From: Varroa destructor
Lineage: Eukaryota > Arthropoda > Arachnida > Mesostigmata > Varroidae
DNA length: 64,000 nucleotides
NCBI RefSeq assembly: GCF_002443255.2
Contig: NW_019211457.1
Coordinates: forward strand, 16,106,374-16,170,373
Direction of reading: 5' to 3'
Positions within the stretch are counted from its first letter, which is position 1, and each line of letters opens with the position of its first letter. Position numbers and translations under genes: made by a program. This document shows, in pieces, positions 32,416 to 44,409 of the stretch. The notes beneath the pieces were generated by a model, which saw nothing but the letters and a program-made list of their open reading frames with translations, was not told the DNA's origin and did not search any database.

Positions 32416-33337
32416 CTAACTTATTCTTAGTCCAGCCACTTCTTTATTTTCCTCCTCAGATCTTCAATTTCTTATTTTATTTAATGTTATTGTTATCATT
32501 GGTCGTAGTATAAACCCGTAAATCAGGTTCATCAATAATCCATGGATTTATCCAGCGTCCTCAATTTTAGGAAATATAAACTTTATAACTTAACGTTGAT
32601 TTTCATCACTAACCGACACTAAACTCATTGTTTCAACGACATTCAACCTAGATAATGATGCAGAATATTTAAGAAATTTTGTCTGCCGCTGATGGTGCGC
32701 TCCGAACAAGCTTATACATAGGCGTAATATAGAGCATCTATATTCGATTTTAAGGAAATAACAATATTTAATTAATGGAAATTTCCTAAATAAAAATATT
32801 TCCGGTACAAATAACAAAGAAGCGGCGTTTTCTCAAGATGAATCATAAAGTATTAGCTTCTTTACAATATTCATGCCTCTTTTATCGTTGTAAACCTATC
32901 AAATATCCCTGTAGCTTTATGTTGTTTCTGTGATGATCCATCGTGAATTTTTTTAATTTGATAAAACTTTCCTTGTATACTGAATGTATGAAGTATTTCA
33001 TACTGTCGAATTCATTCATGTTGAAGCGCGGTCCCCCAACCAGACATTCTTTTCAGGCAGTCTTTTCATAATCCTTTACTAGTTCGCCGAAATACACTCA
33101 ACCCGTCGAGCTTCCATGAAGTTAGCTCTGTCTAGCAAATGTCCGGGCACGTCTGGAAGCTGTGACCACTTGATCGCTTACTGTGTGTCAATACCCGACC
33201 CGTCGAGGTACCACAATAAATGTTATGCAACGACGATAGGCACCCTTTCCGGAACTTAGCCCCTTTCCGGTACGCTTTTAGTTCAGCTAAGAGAAATACG
33301 CGCATATAGCCCTTCAACGGCAATTTCGGAGCGTTGC

Positions 33338-33709
33338 ATGAATGCGCTAGGGAATCTTTGCAGGCCCCATTTCAGCAAATCCACAGAATCAACAACCAGA
33401 GCAGTTTGTTACTGGCTAGAGAAGCATAGCGACATAGAGGTGGCACCGGTGGGCCTGGGCTTGTGTCTTACCTCAAAGGCCTTCATCAAGCATGTGAAAG
33501 TGAGCCTTCAGCGCCTGGGCGCAATTTCTCGTCGCAAAGACGTCTTCATAAAATATGACAAAGTCGTCCAGTTAGTCTCTGTGTACAAACGATCAACACG
33601 AGCAACGACAAATATTTCACAGATCAGCAGCACTTCAGTTAAGATTCAATTAATTTTTGACCGTATTTCTTTAGGCTACCTCATTGCCTGCTGCGCTATT
33701 ACATTTTAG
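33338..33709 (+). CDS. Candidate ORF, 123 codons, unrecognised
   Basis: An ATG at 33338 (weak context, T at -3) opens 123 codons to TAG at 33707. The product is basic, with KHVKVSLQR and SRRKDVFIKYDK stretches, and ends in a short hydrophobic segment. No motif or splice support. Its length is within chance expectation. Confidence 0.15.
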   Translation: MNALGNLCRPHFSKSTESTTRAVCYWLEKHSDIEVAPVGLGLCLTSKAFIKHVKVSLQRLGAISRRKDVFIKYDKVVQLVSVYKRSTRATTNISQISSTSVKIQLIFDRISLGYLIACCAITF

Positions 33710-35886
33710 TTTAGAGGGTTAGTAAATATGCTAGCTACGGCAACATTATACGCAGACTAGTGGTGAATTACAATAAATTAAACGCTTTTCAAACAGACGA
33801 GGAAAAGGTAACCTTTTTAGGCATGCTGTGGTTCGTACTATATTTGGGGGTGCACAGTTCTAGTTGTCGACGATAGTCATCACCCGCTAATTTTAAACCT
33901 AGGGGACAAGCATAGTACCTCTACTCTGTCAGCAACAAAGATCTTGAAAATATAGCAAAATCATAGAAAAACATCAAATCTCTTCTCATTCAATCATACA
34001 CTTATGCTGTTATTATTTCAATAAGCATATAGCAATTCCTACTGTTGCGTTTACGTCCCATTGTTAATCGTATCCTCCCTGTATGTTGTATCACACATTT
34101 CACTTTGAACAGAATCACAAAGAGCCTCTATACTAGGTAGCACAAAAAAAAATGATCCAACAATTTTTACTTGTAAACTCCAGGCCGCTCAACGCTGTAT
34201 CGAAAGAAAAGCGAATGTCTCTTTATCTCTGCAATGACATCGCCTTGGCCAGTGGTTGAATGCGGTCCGGCGAGAACGGCCTGGGGCCGCCAGATTTCAT
34301 TCGTTTAGTGGCCTTCGTAGCCAGTTCAATTGCATGGCCTATGAAGTCCATAGAGAGCAAACGGAGGACCAAACGAAGGGCGTTGCTACGATTCTCGAAA
34401 TGAACCGCCGACTACGGACTCCTTTGGCCGCTCTTCCTTACCGTCCTCCCTTACATGCGCAGAAATTGCATTTACGTTTCGCTACATGGTGCACGAATGC
34501 GGTCGTGCCCACGACCGTAAGCTACGTTTCGCTCCGGTGTAGTATGATATAACCTCGTCTGGCCGCTGTATCCACTGTACTCCAGCGTATGGCACTCGAG
34601 AGTGCAATTCTGAATATGCATCCACCCTACTACGGTCCACGAGAGCAAGCTACTACCGCCGTTACTGCTAGTATGGGCAATGGCAAAAGACCAACAGCAG
34701 CAGGAGAACTCAACGGGGGCAATTCCTGTCTATTCTCTATCTCTGTGTTCTCTCAATCGTTTGCAGCCCCTGCAAAAGCGAAATGCCTGGCCTATTTCGA
34801 GATCTTCAAGCGAGGATCTGGCTGCTTGTAGAAAACCGCTGGCATTTGCTTAGGATCCAGTTCCTACCCGATTTGGTTGCGATGCGGTTGTAACGAGAGA
34901 ACGACGCAACAGGCCACGGGTCCTGCAAAGCAATTCAGGCACTGGACAGTTGTCGGCTACCGGAAGCCTTCGTGTGAGGCTCGATCTACTCCTGTACTGT
35001 TCTTTCTGTCGGTCTCAACGAATCTCTTTCCTTGTTCCGCTCATTCCTCTGGCATCGGCTATTGCCTGTGCCATCTGCAGCTTGACCCATCCTATTATAT
35101 TTATGCTCTAACGGTAATCTTCTGTTGTCCATCACTGCTTGCGTCTTCGACTTCGTTGATTAGCCTCTTTCATCATTCATCTATTTTTTTGCACCATTTT
35201 ATGTATGGTCAAAACACAGTGGATGAATGAACGCTTCACGGTGTCTCTGTCCGGTATCGCTGGCAAAAAGAAAACGTTATGGAAAGTGGGAGTAAGTTGT
35301 GTGACGAACTTTAAATGCATGTTGAGGAGCCAGCCACGAAGCTCCAACAAGAGAAAACATGCACATCTAAGCGATTCTGGTATATGCAGGATAGCCTACG
35401 CCCCTTCGGCATCAAGCTTCTTTGTAAATTATGCGCTTCTTAAAGACAAGCCTCGCAGAGCTTTGTAACCCGCTCCACAGATTTACATGGGTATCCCTCC
35501 CTTTCTCCCTTACTTTTTCTTCTAGACCCCAGGCCGCTTTCAGCCTAATTTATTTCCGTAGCGTCTAGTAAAATCGCCAAGATCAAACGTTTCCGTATAA
35601 AACCACCGTTCGTTTCGGTGAGGCCGAGGCGATACATGCACCTTCGGTGCACGCTGCCTACCTTCTCAACTTTTCTCTCCGTTTGGCCGGAGCGACGTGC
35701 AACTCCTCTATCGCTTTACATGCTCTGATGTCCATGCATGACCCCCGCACGCAATGGATGCGAGGGCACCAGCTGCCGCTGCTTTAGGCAATAGAGTATA
35801 GAGAATATGTCGATAGTGCGGGTCCGTAAATATTCCGTGGAGTCGGAGCTGCCCTTTTCTTTCTTATAACATTTCTGTCTATCTTC
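33710..35886. other. Stretch with no supported gene
   Basis: An excellent acceptor-like pyrimidine tract ends TCGTTTGCAG at 34766, but all three frames after it can be read for 18 or more codons, so it says nothing about a gene. An 8-bp hairpin with a two-base loop lies at 34500-34517 (CGGTCGTG/CACGACCG). Plus-strand frames at 34256-34552, 34877-35230 and 35205-35468 carry no motifs. Confidence 0.4.
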
Positions 35887-36327
35887 ATGCAGCAAAAGGA
35901 TAACGCACTAACAGTTATAATGAGAGTTCTTATCTTAGGTCGTAACGTTATGCCTGCCCTTGCATTGGGACTGGTAGGACAATTAACTATCGGGGCGGAA
36001 GCTTCGGCAACCTTTGGTTCATCGACGGTTGTAGACAGTCAAGAATTTCTCTACGACTTTCTCATAAGTTCATGGGCAATAAGCGACATGTATAGTCGTC
36101 GTATAATCTGTTGCTTGTACAAGGCATTAAGTCGTTTAGGAGTGATCGCCTGTTATAGTAAGAAATGGGACTTTTTTTTTTTTTTATCATACCAGCACAG
36201 TATCGTTATATGCATAGTTATTTGGATAAAGACGCCTTTGTATGAGCTCATTCAGGCCCAACATGCAATACATCAGAATCTCATATATATATTGAGGGTC
36301 TTCTTTTTACATTTGTTCAGGTTGTAG
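35887..36327 (+). CDS. Candidate ORF, 146 codons, possible retrocopied gene
   Basis: An ATG at 35887 opens 146 codons to TAG at 36325. The N-terminal half is hydrophobic with small residues (LILGRNVMPALALGLVGQL region) and could be membrane-associated. A T14 tract at 36172-36185 gives a Phe run, and sequence after it is AT-rich and less protein-like. AATAAA follows three bases after the stop (36331-36336), and an A10 tract starts 25 bases further on (36362-36371), the normal spacing of a poly(A) tail. That pattern suggests a processed, reinserted transcript, but no family is recognised and I found no target-site duplication. Confidence 0.2.
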   Translation: MQQKDNALTVIMRVLILGRNVMPALALGLVGQLTIGAEASATFGSSTVVDSQEFLYDFLISSWAISDMYSRRIICCLYKALSRLGVIACYSKKWDFFFFLSYQHSIVICIVIWIKTPLYELIQAQHAIHQNLIYILRVFFLHLFRL

Positions 36328-36330
36328 CAT

Positions 36331-36371
36331 AATAAAATTAAAACTTCACTTAGTTTCGAACAAAAAAAAAA
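36331..36371 (+). terminator. Polyadenylation signal AATAAA followed by an A10 tract
   Basis: AATAAA at 36331-36336 and ten A at 36362-36371. The 25-base gap matches the usual cleavage-site distance. Because the A-tract is genomic, it resembles an integrated poly(A) tail more than a normal cleavage site. Confidence 0.35.
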
Positions 36372-39300
36372 TTTCAACAATTATCGATAGACTTTATAGC
36401 GAGCGACCACTGAACGGCGAAATATCGAGGCGGAACAGCTTAAGATCACTTGACGCCAATTTAATTGTTAGTTTATTTGTTTTGAGCAAACAAACGTTTA
36501 TGAGTGAATATATCAAACAGTCCCTATTGCGTTTCCCCATTTTCTGACGTAATAAAAAGGCGTCAAATTGAACGCGAATCGCATCAATCGCTATACCATC
36601 ATCGGCCTAGGTCTCTCCGAACGTCAGATGACACCAAATTGACATCTTTATCGTGACTAAGTTGATTCGTTGAAACAACTGTCCCTACCTACAGCGTCTA
36701 CCTCATTTACTACGGCCGTGATGTGTCCATGTGTGTGTTGATACGGAATTTGCTCAGCTACGTTTTTTCACGTGTCTTCTCCTCCAACAGAATCCCCCGT
36801 TAGCGATATATCGGTATAGCGATATAGCGATGTATCGGAGCCACTGATTTGGTCAACGGGCGCGTAGGGATCTCTTATGAGTGTCTTAAATCTTCTACAG
36901 TTTTTTCCGTCTACTGGGACAGGGCAGTAGGGAAGTTCCGTTGAAATCGCTGAATTGCCCACACGGCCTCTTACGCGAAGCGCCTATAGGAGGCAATGAT
37001 TAAGTAAGTCATTTAGAAAAATTCTATTGATGATTACCTTAAGCACCCCGATGAGTCAATTGTCAATCACTAGTTGAGGTATATATAGGCGTGGTTATCG
37101 GAAAAAAAATTCGTTTCGTTATTACCTGTATTTGATTCATCATAAGACGTCTAGATATTATTAGTACCATTTACTATCGTCATTTAGTTACACACGTCAC
37201 TAATAATCAGCCCATGTAGACAACATATAATGTCTCCTTTGTTGAAAAAAAGACAGAGTGTTTGTCAAGGCCGAAAACGTATCTAGTTACTCCAACTTAC
37301 TGGCTATAGGAAACGATTCCTGAACTTTTACATTACGCCTTAGGATTTGTGTGCAATGCTTTGTTTCCAGACTGGCTAACCTAAAGGACTTCTATTTCTA
37401 GACAACTTGAGTGCCAGAAGGCTGCGCAAATAGTTCAAACAGTGCCCTATTTTAGGCCTGGGTTTTTCACACGATCATTATTAATGAGCGGCCTCTGTCA
37501 GCAGTGATACTGAGCATCGAACGCAAATAGTAAAAAAAAGCCAAATGCTCGCAGTAGCAATATAAGAAGCACATTGTTTATGTAGGCTGATAATTTTAGA
37601 AATAGTAGATCTAAGCAGGAAATAACTTCGATGGCGTCGTTCGTTACTGATATTTACCAGCTGGTATCTTAATAATAACAGCCTGTAAAGAACATAAAAA
37701 GTCTAAGTTTATTGATATAGCTATTATCTGAGTGTACGATTCGGTAGAACGAAACTATAATCAGTATAAGCCGACGCTGCGAGAGACCATAGAAAAAGGA
37801 TTTGCAGATCCCTAAAAGCTACCGTCCATGATAACTATGATTTAGTGGCTATTTGTACTCTCATACAGGATTTTTTTAACATTGTCACTACTTGCTTTTC
37901 TGACAATTTGCTTAATCGACTCAAGCGCGACTAAGAATTCTGTGACATTTTTCAGGTATCGATCCATCGCTAAAAACCTACCCAACCAGCAACTCCCGCT
38001 AAATCTATTCGGTCACAGGGTGCTATTCCTACGGTACGACAATTAGGTGCCGCGATGAAACCCAAGTCGACGACCCATGTCAACTGCGTTCGAAACAAAA
38101 GTAGCTCTAATCAGAATCTCTTAGGACAAACACGTGCCATGCAGACGATAGTGCCATCAGCCATTATGGTCACATAGGCAGCAGTGACAGCATACTCTTA
38201 CGCTCGAAACAGCATTTTTACCAAAAACCCAATGCGTTTTGGCTCATGGTGCGTTCTCGCTCTCAAAATTGATTCAAAATTCTGCGCCACACCTTCGGAT
38301 ATCGCTGTTTGGCGGCCCTAGCGCTTTTTACAGGTACGAATGATTCTCTTCCGAGGTGACAGCCGCCATGTTGGTTAGCGCTCTCAGCTGCCACAGTTAC
38401 CGCTTCCATCAAATGATGATAGCAAACAGTCGAGGGTGGCGTCGTTTGACAGTACGGTGTCATAGTTACAAATAAGTAACAGACAAAGTCCATACAACAA
38501 TATGCTTCTGGGACAATTCTTTGAATTAAAATGCACACCGCGATCCGAGAACGATAACCGGCGACACCATCGCCAGCCGTACAGGACGCCCGAATGTTAA
38601 AAGACTGCATTGTTACGGTGTGAGGTGCGTCATAAAGCGTCACTTCAGTTTGTTACGAGGTTGGGCAGCCAGTGGAATAGCCACTGATGGATGAGCTGGC
38701 TTCAATGAAAAGTCGGATACAGCAGATGCGACCAATTCGAGAACAGAATAAAGGTGGACAATTTATAACTATCTAGGTGATATAGACATTATGGAAATCG
38801 ACATAAGACAAAGTGCTACTGATAAATGTTTAATTATATCAGTAGTACTTGTTCCTCTAAAACGCTAAATTATTATTATTATTATTTTTTTTTTTAATAT
38901 CAGCAACGATATGGAAAAGCCCTTTTAGCAAAAGATCTAGTTAAACAAATTGCTTAGCATTAGGGTCAATTTGTAGACAAAGGCCACCAAATTTAGTATT
39001 GTGGACTGTTGAAGGCTAAACCTCTTAGCCTTCTCTAACATGATCCACACCTTAACCCTGCTGGACATGTTTATACTTTGAGTTCACCGAATATTTTCTG
39101 CTTGATTCCTATATATATATATATACCTCTTGAGCTGCGATAGTCACTCAAGCTCTACCGGGCTCGTAAATTCATCCCCATCATGCTGCACAGGTTTGCC
39201 TGTTCAACATACGGCCACGTAACGTGGTTTAGGTCCAAAATCGAGCGCAGTGACACATCTGTTTAGGCTGAAAGATTTTATTTAGGCCTCATAAATGCGC

Positions 39301-42300
39301 AGTACTACGTTCGGTGAATCGTGCAAATTATGTTATATTGGCAGAGACTTCATATTCTAACGAAACTATCGATGTCCAGCCTCCCTATAATCTCCGTAAT
39401 AATTACAATGGCACAAAACATAACTGTATGATAATATTATAGCTAATCACGATTTAAGCTGGTAACAAGTTCTCGTGACAATACCCAGCATCGAACTTCT
39501 GCCCGTTTTCAACCGTTAACCCGAATGAAGCGAGCTCCAGGGAAACATTAAACATGCCAGCTTATTTACTATATACATGAGCATAAGTTTATCGAGGACC
39601 TATTATGCTCAAAATGTATAGCTCGTTCGGGTTAAGCACCTAGGCCAGTTCAAAGATGTGAAGCGTATAGTCACTATTTGAGATAATGTATAGATTCGAG
39701 CTCCTGTGAATACCGAATTATCAGCCCACCTAGGCAACCGCAAGTAATTGTACTGATTACCTGCCGGAACGCGAGCTCAAAACGACGGCTACATCGTGCC
39801 AATTGGCTCCAGCTATAGCCACAACAATATACTAGGGCAATACACCCACCAGTAACGCTTTACCAACAAATACAGCGCACTCGCGATTGGGCTAAACGCA
39901 TCGTTCGGAAGAAGAGTTCATGCCTAGTACCTCAGTAGCCTGCGACTTCATTGGCTCGACATGGTTCGAAGGTGACGGGAATCGCGGCAGCAGCCACGGC
40001 CATTCAAATAAGGACAGTAGCAACAGTCAGCTGAAGCTAGAGCGTCAGCCACACCGAATAGGGCATTTTGAATTCATCAAACGCTTCCCGCCTGTCCACT
40101 GCCAGCATTTCAACGTGACGCCTCTAGGCGCTTTGAGTTCATGGCTTCCAGATGCACTATAAAACATAGCTGGCGCACTACCTGAGTGGGCGCAGGATCC
40201 GTGCCGTTACCTACCACAGGGACCAACATGAATTATCTTTGGCGGACGAACGGATTATTAGCACTCCGGTCTCGTCGAGCAAGCACTAGACGCCCGGAAT
40301 AATTCCATGATTGGTTAGGACAGCCGTTCCAGTCGAGATCTTGGGATGTGCTGGCATTGTCGCACGCTCGTGTTGCGGCTGATTTGCGGTCGGATCGACA
40401 TCCGTTTGGGTCGCAGGACCCACGTGCCTGGGTATACGAATCGGCTGCGATCAGGCACAATCAGGCAAAGGGCGAACCGAACACTATAATCGATTGGCCG
40501 GTCGCAGTAGGGATCTTTGCCGCTACGGTCAGGTCGCTTGTTTTTTTAGGAATGTTTTAACAAAGTGATATTTCGCTCGCTTTCGTGTTGCCCGCATATA
40601 TGCACATACGATACAGGTAAATGTGTGCGACGAAGATCGCTGGTATTTTGATTGTGTAAGAACTTAAGGTACAGGTACACGGAAACTAACCAAGCTATGG
40701 CATAAGTTAACACTGAACGTATAGGAAATTAACGTACAGAGAAAGTGCAAATACTAAATATTGTTGAAATAAAAATAATTAAAGATTTACATAATGTCTA
40801 TATATTTGTTATTAAATCTTCATTTAAAATTTTTAAATTTTTTTACATTCGAAATTTGAATTAGCTCGTTATAATAATACTGTATATTCTGAAGCTAAAC
40901 GGCGACTAGACGTGGTATTGTAAGTGTACCAGCTCTCGTTCATGATATCAATTTATTTACCCGTAAAAAGTCGTTCGTTTCAGGTCTCAACTTAGACATA
41001 ATGACAGAACGAATCACCACTTTAGAGACAACGTTATGATTAGGAGCAGATTCGCGCCAGATACCCACACCCCAATTCGTTCCCACTCCGTTTCATCTTT
41101 CCATCCACCCGTCCCACGATCGCCAGTCATCCTTATCAGCAGCTTTTGCACAAACCATTAAAGTCAAGCTTTTATGTCCCACATACAAACGTAATTAGCA
41201 GACATTCACTAACTGTCAGGGACCCTATCTAGCTCGTTCGTAGGTGGCAGGTCTAAAGTTATATTTACACATCGCGTTTAAGAAGGCAAACGGAAAAGAG
41301 TTCAAAAAAACTCGCCCGAAACCGTGGAAAATTTCTGCGAGCGTCGAAGCATCCCGGTCCTGCCGACCAGCACAACCCTTTTACTACGTCATGACCGCAA
41401 CCAGACCTGACGAGATGAAAGAGATGCCCATTCTTCCCCATCACCCCACTTACGCGCGAAAACCCCCATACAAGCCTGATCACTTTCAGTTTCACTTTCT
41501 GTTTATCTTCACAATTGGCAACCTCTAAACTTGAGTCTTTCTCTCTGGAGTTTTTCCTGAATGGGGAATACTTTCATGATATCCTGTTTTTGCCCCCCTC
41601 TGCCAATGAGGCAGATAGCCATTTACTTTTCCTTCCTGCAACAACTACAGCTTAGCGAGGGGACCTATAGTGAGCAATGACGAAAAACATGGTACGATGC
41701 GCTTCGTTGACGAAAACATTAGAAAATGCAATTAGGGCTCAAATATCCGTTTAGACCAGAAGTAATTGCTAAGCTCCCTCGTCGTATTGATTTGCCGACA
41801 ATCGTCGCCCCTCGCGATCGTTTCTGGGGGCAGAAAGCCATCTGTAGGGTACACTTGTTGTTACTCATAGACGACGACAATGCATCCTTTCCGTGGATCA
41901 ATGGTGCAGCTGCCTGATGTCTGACTATGCAGAATTACTGGCTCCGTAAACATATCTGCCCTCATCTATGAACTACGTCTAGTGCAATATTTGCTCCGCG
42001 GTTTGGGGTTGGGCTAGACGTGTCGAGTTGACGCAAGAAATATGAGGAACGTGACATAAACGTTCATTGGAATTATCGAAAATTGGCGATACTACCTACT
42101 CAACAACCTGTTGAAAAGAAACGGGGCACGAAAAGTGTCTAAACAAAGTAGGCTCTTTATAAAATAACATATGTATTTTGACTTTGACCTTCACCCGAGC
42201 ACAGAATAGGATCGATTTTCTAATTCAAATATCTGGCGCGCCAAACAGTGCGTGAAGAGCCAAGAAAAGAATACAGATAGCATGGATGGGGATAGCTTAA

Positions 42301-43840
42301 TAGTGATATAAAATTTTAAATTAAAATATCATGTATAGTAACGGATTTCTAGTAATCTGCACTGTAAATGTGAAACGAATGAGCAAGGCCATACAGATTT
42401 GTCAAAGAGACAGAAGATTATCGATACGTTTCAGCTAAAGAAAAACAACCCTACTAATTACATTGCGGTATAACAATGAATTATATGATTTGCTTAGTTA
42501 TAATGGAAGAAGACGGCCTGACAAAGCTATAGGTTAACAATAGCCCCTGAGCACAATACGAGAGGCAACGCTTCGAACTGAAACATACATCAAATGCCCA
42601 CCTTAACAATCGGGCTAATGCAGTACTTCGCTCCTTGTCTCTTGTATCGAACTGACCAGGTTGAACTTAAGGTCCAGCCACGAAAACATTGTTTCACTAC
42701 AACTTGTAACGGCTGCTTTGACGGCAATTTGAAAATTTGAAGATACTTTGCATCGATCGACCCCCGCCCCCTTCCCCTGAATAGCTGGCGTAAGCATAGA
42801 AAAGAACTTAAAGAATGACTTTTTGACGCGTAATTTACGAGAGGCAGCAATAACGAACTTAGAGCAACATGCAGACAGAGCCGGTGAAGCACGGCCGGAA
42901 TTATCTTCTCTGTCGAAGTTAACAAACGATTGTTCTTCTTCGTTATGAGGTGGTTATAAATAACGGAACCACAGGGGACCTCTGTACGCCGGCAAAGGGT
43001 AACGCATTGTCCAACTAGTTTAGTTTCGTCCTTCTATGAGATAAGGGCCAGTGGGAAATGCGTTCAACTAAATGGGAATTTTTGGTAATTTAATCGGTTG
43101 AAATATCTATCGTTATCTATGAGCGCCAATATAATCGATTATAGATGTTTCAGTGATCACATCTTTTCAGCACCACCATAGAAGACCTAGAACTTAATTC
43201 TTATCTAGGCCAGTTTAAATATTAACATTCGAACGGTAAACGAATTTCTCAAAGGTCACTGTAGTTGTTTCTTTCATTTTATCACCCATTGACTAAAGTT
43301 GTTTCGGGTCCTGTCAATTTGAATATTAGCGAAAAAATTCTACTTTGGGCCGTGTGTGTCTTGTAACGATTCCTTCAGATGGGTTTGTTTGATAAGAACT
43401 TATTATTAATTTCACATTACACAAACACAGTCGTCTTTCATCCTATCTACATGGTATAGACAGATGTTTATACACAATTAGAATGGGTTGATGAGTCTGA
43501 GTAACTTTGTACAGCAACAGACTATTATTCTGCCGTCGTTGTTTCTAATGTCCTATGGACATATTCCACACGGCACGGTAACACGATAACGGCAACGGTA
43601 GACGCGTCTTGAGGAACGTTACGTCAAAACACCATCCTCTCGATGTTCCAGTCGTCTGCTTGAGATGGCGTCAAATTTTGTTGTTCCCTGCTATTAAAAC
43701 GAGGTCTTCTAAAATCTAATTACACGCGCCACTGTACCGCGCCCTATAATCGAATCCACCATTATCCAATTTATCGTCAAGCAAAGAGGAGTGCATCACT
43801 GATGTACTATATTATAGTGTCCATAATAATAATAGATAGA
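36372..43840. other. Long AT-leaning stretch without a supported gene
   Basis: The largest gene-free stretch. The longest frames are a 126-codon minus-strand frame (38263-38643) opening at GTG, and 70-111 codon frames at 39920-40162, 40348-40560, 41244-41528 (GTG start) and 42590-42925 (minus). None has a motif. Low-complexity spots: (ATT)n plus T11 at 38868-38895, a short (TA)8 near 39110-39126, and a very AT-rich patch at 40740-40870. A C-rich string near 42761-42778 gives three minus-strand G-runs, one short of a full quadruplex motif. Confidence 0.4.
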
Positions 43841-43844
43841 ATAA

Positions 43845-44123
43845 ATGCAGAACGAACATCACCAAGAGGCAGCTATAGTAGACATCTCTCTCAGATCGTC
43901 ACAAATCCCGGTTAGAAATCAGAAACATACCATTTATCCACTTAGTCTGGCCCCCGCCCTTACTTCAGCTCCCGCGTCGGATTCGACCACGGACCAGCTG
44001 GAAAAACAGGTCCAGCCGCGAGACAGGTCCACTATAGAACGACTCAACTATTGCATCGAAATGCGGCGTGGAACGGCAGCATCAGCGAGAATACAGAATA
44101 CGACAGACATAACAAAACGTTGA
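43845..44123 (+). CDS. Candidate ORF, 92 codons, unrecognised
   Basis: An ATG at 43845 opens 92 codons to TGA at 44121. The product is hydrophilic and rich in Gln, Ser, Thr and Arg, with no Trp and few aromatic residues. Codons show A enriched at position 2 and G somewhat enriched at position 1, as in real coding sequence, but the sample is small. No splice pair or poly(A) signal was found. Confidence 0.18.
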   Translation: MQNEHHQEAAIVDISLRSSQIPVRNQKHTIYPLSLAPALTSAPASDSTTDQLEKQVQPRDRSTIERLNYCIEMRRGTAASARIQNTTDITKR

Positions 44124-44409
44124 TGATTGTAACAGCGTCGGCAACATCAACCATTAACATATAACAATAATAATAACAACAACTACAGTCTTGACAAAAG
44201 TACAATGTAACATGTGGAACGGGTCGACGTGTGGGAGTCGCGACCAACTGTTTTTTGCTGCTGTTGCTTCGCCGGTCGCTCCGTGTCCGCGTGTGGTAGC
44301 AGAGACTCTCGTTATCGGCCTGCTACCATCGTCTAATAATAGGGTACTACCGCACGACGTGCATACGGCACAAAACACGAATAGGCCACAATATCTCAAT
44401 GGCTGTTAA

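Larger units (their letters stand above)
31320..33337. other. AT-rich stretch with a T23 tract and a short duplication
   Basis: No supported gene. It contains a 24-bp tandem duplication (31824-31866) and a T23 homopolymer (32393-32415), both listed. A 121-codon plus-strand frame (31798-32163) opens at a non-ATG codon and owes its hydrophobic character to T-rich sequence. Confidence 0.45.

Noticed and set aside
34249..34330. A-box-like TGGCCAGTGGTT with a B-box-like AGTTCAATTGC about 70 bases on
   Set aside because: The A-box is one base short, the B-box has two mismatches and no cloverleaf forms.
34742..34860. Excellent pyrimidine tract and CAG acceptor at 34766
   Set aside because: All three downstream frames are open for 18 codons or more, so the frame test is uninformative, and no matching donor or upstream exon was found.
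38263..38643. 126-codon minus-strand frame considered as a transposase fragment
   Set aside because: No DDE/DDD spacing, helix-turn-helix or terminal inverted repeats could be found; it opens at GTG.
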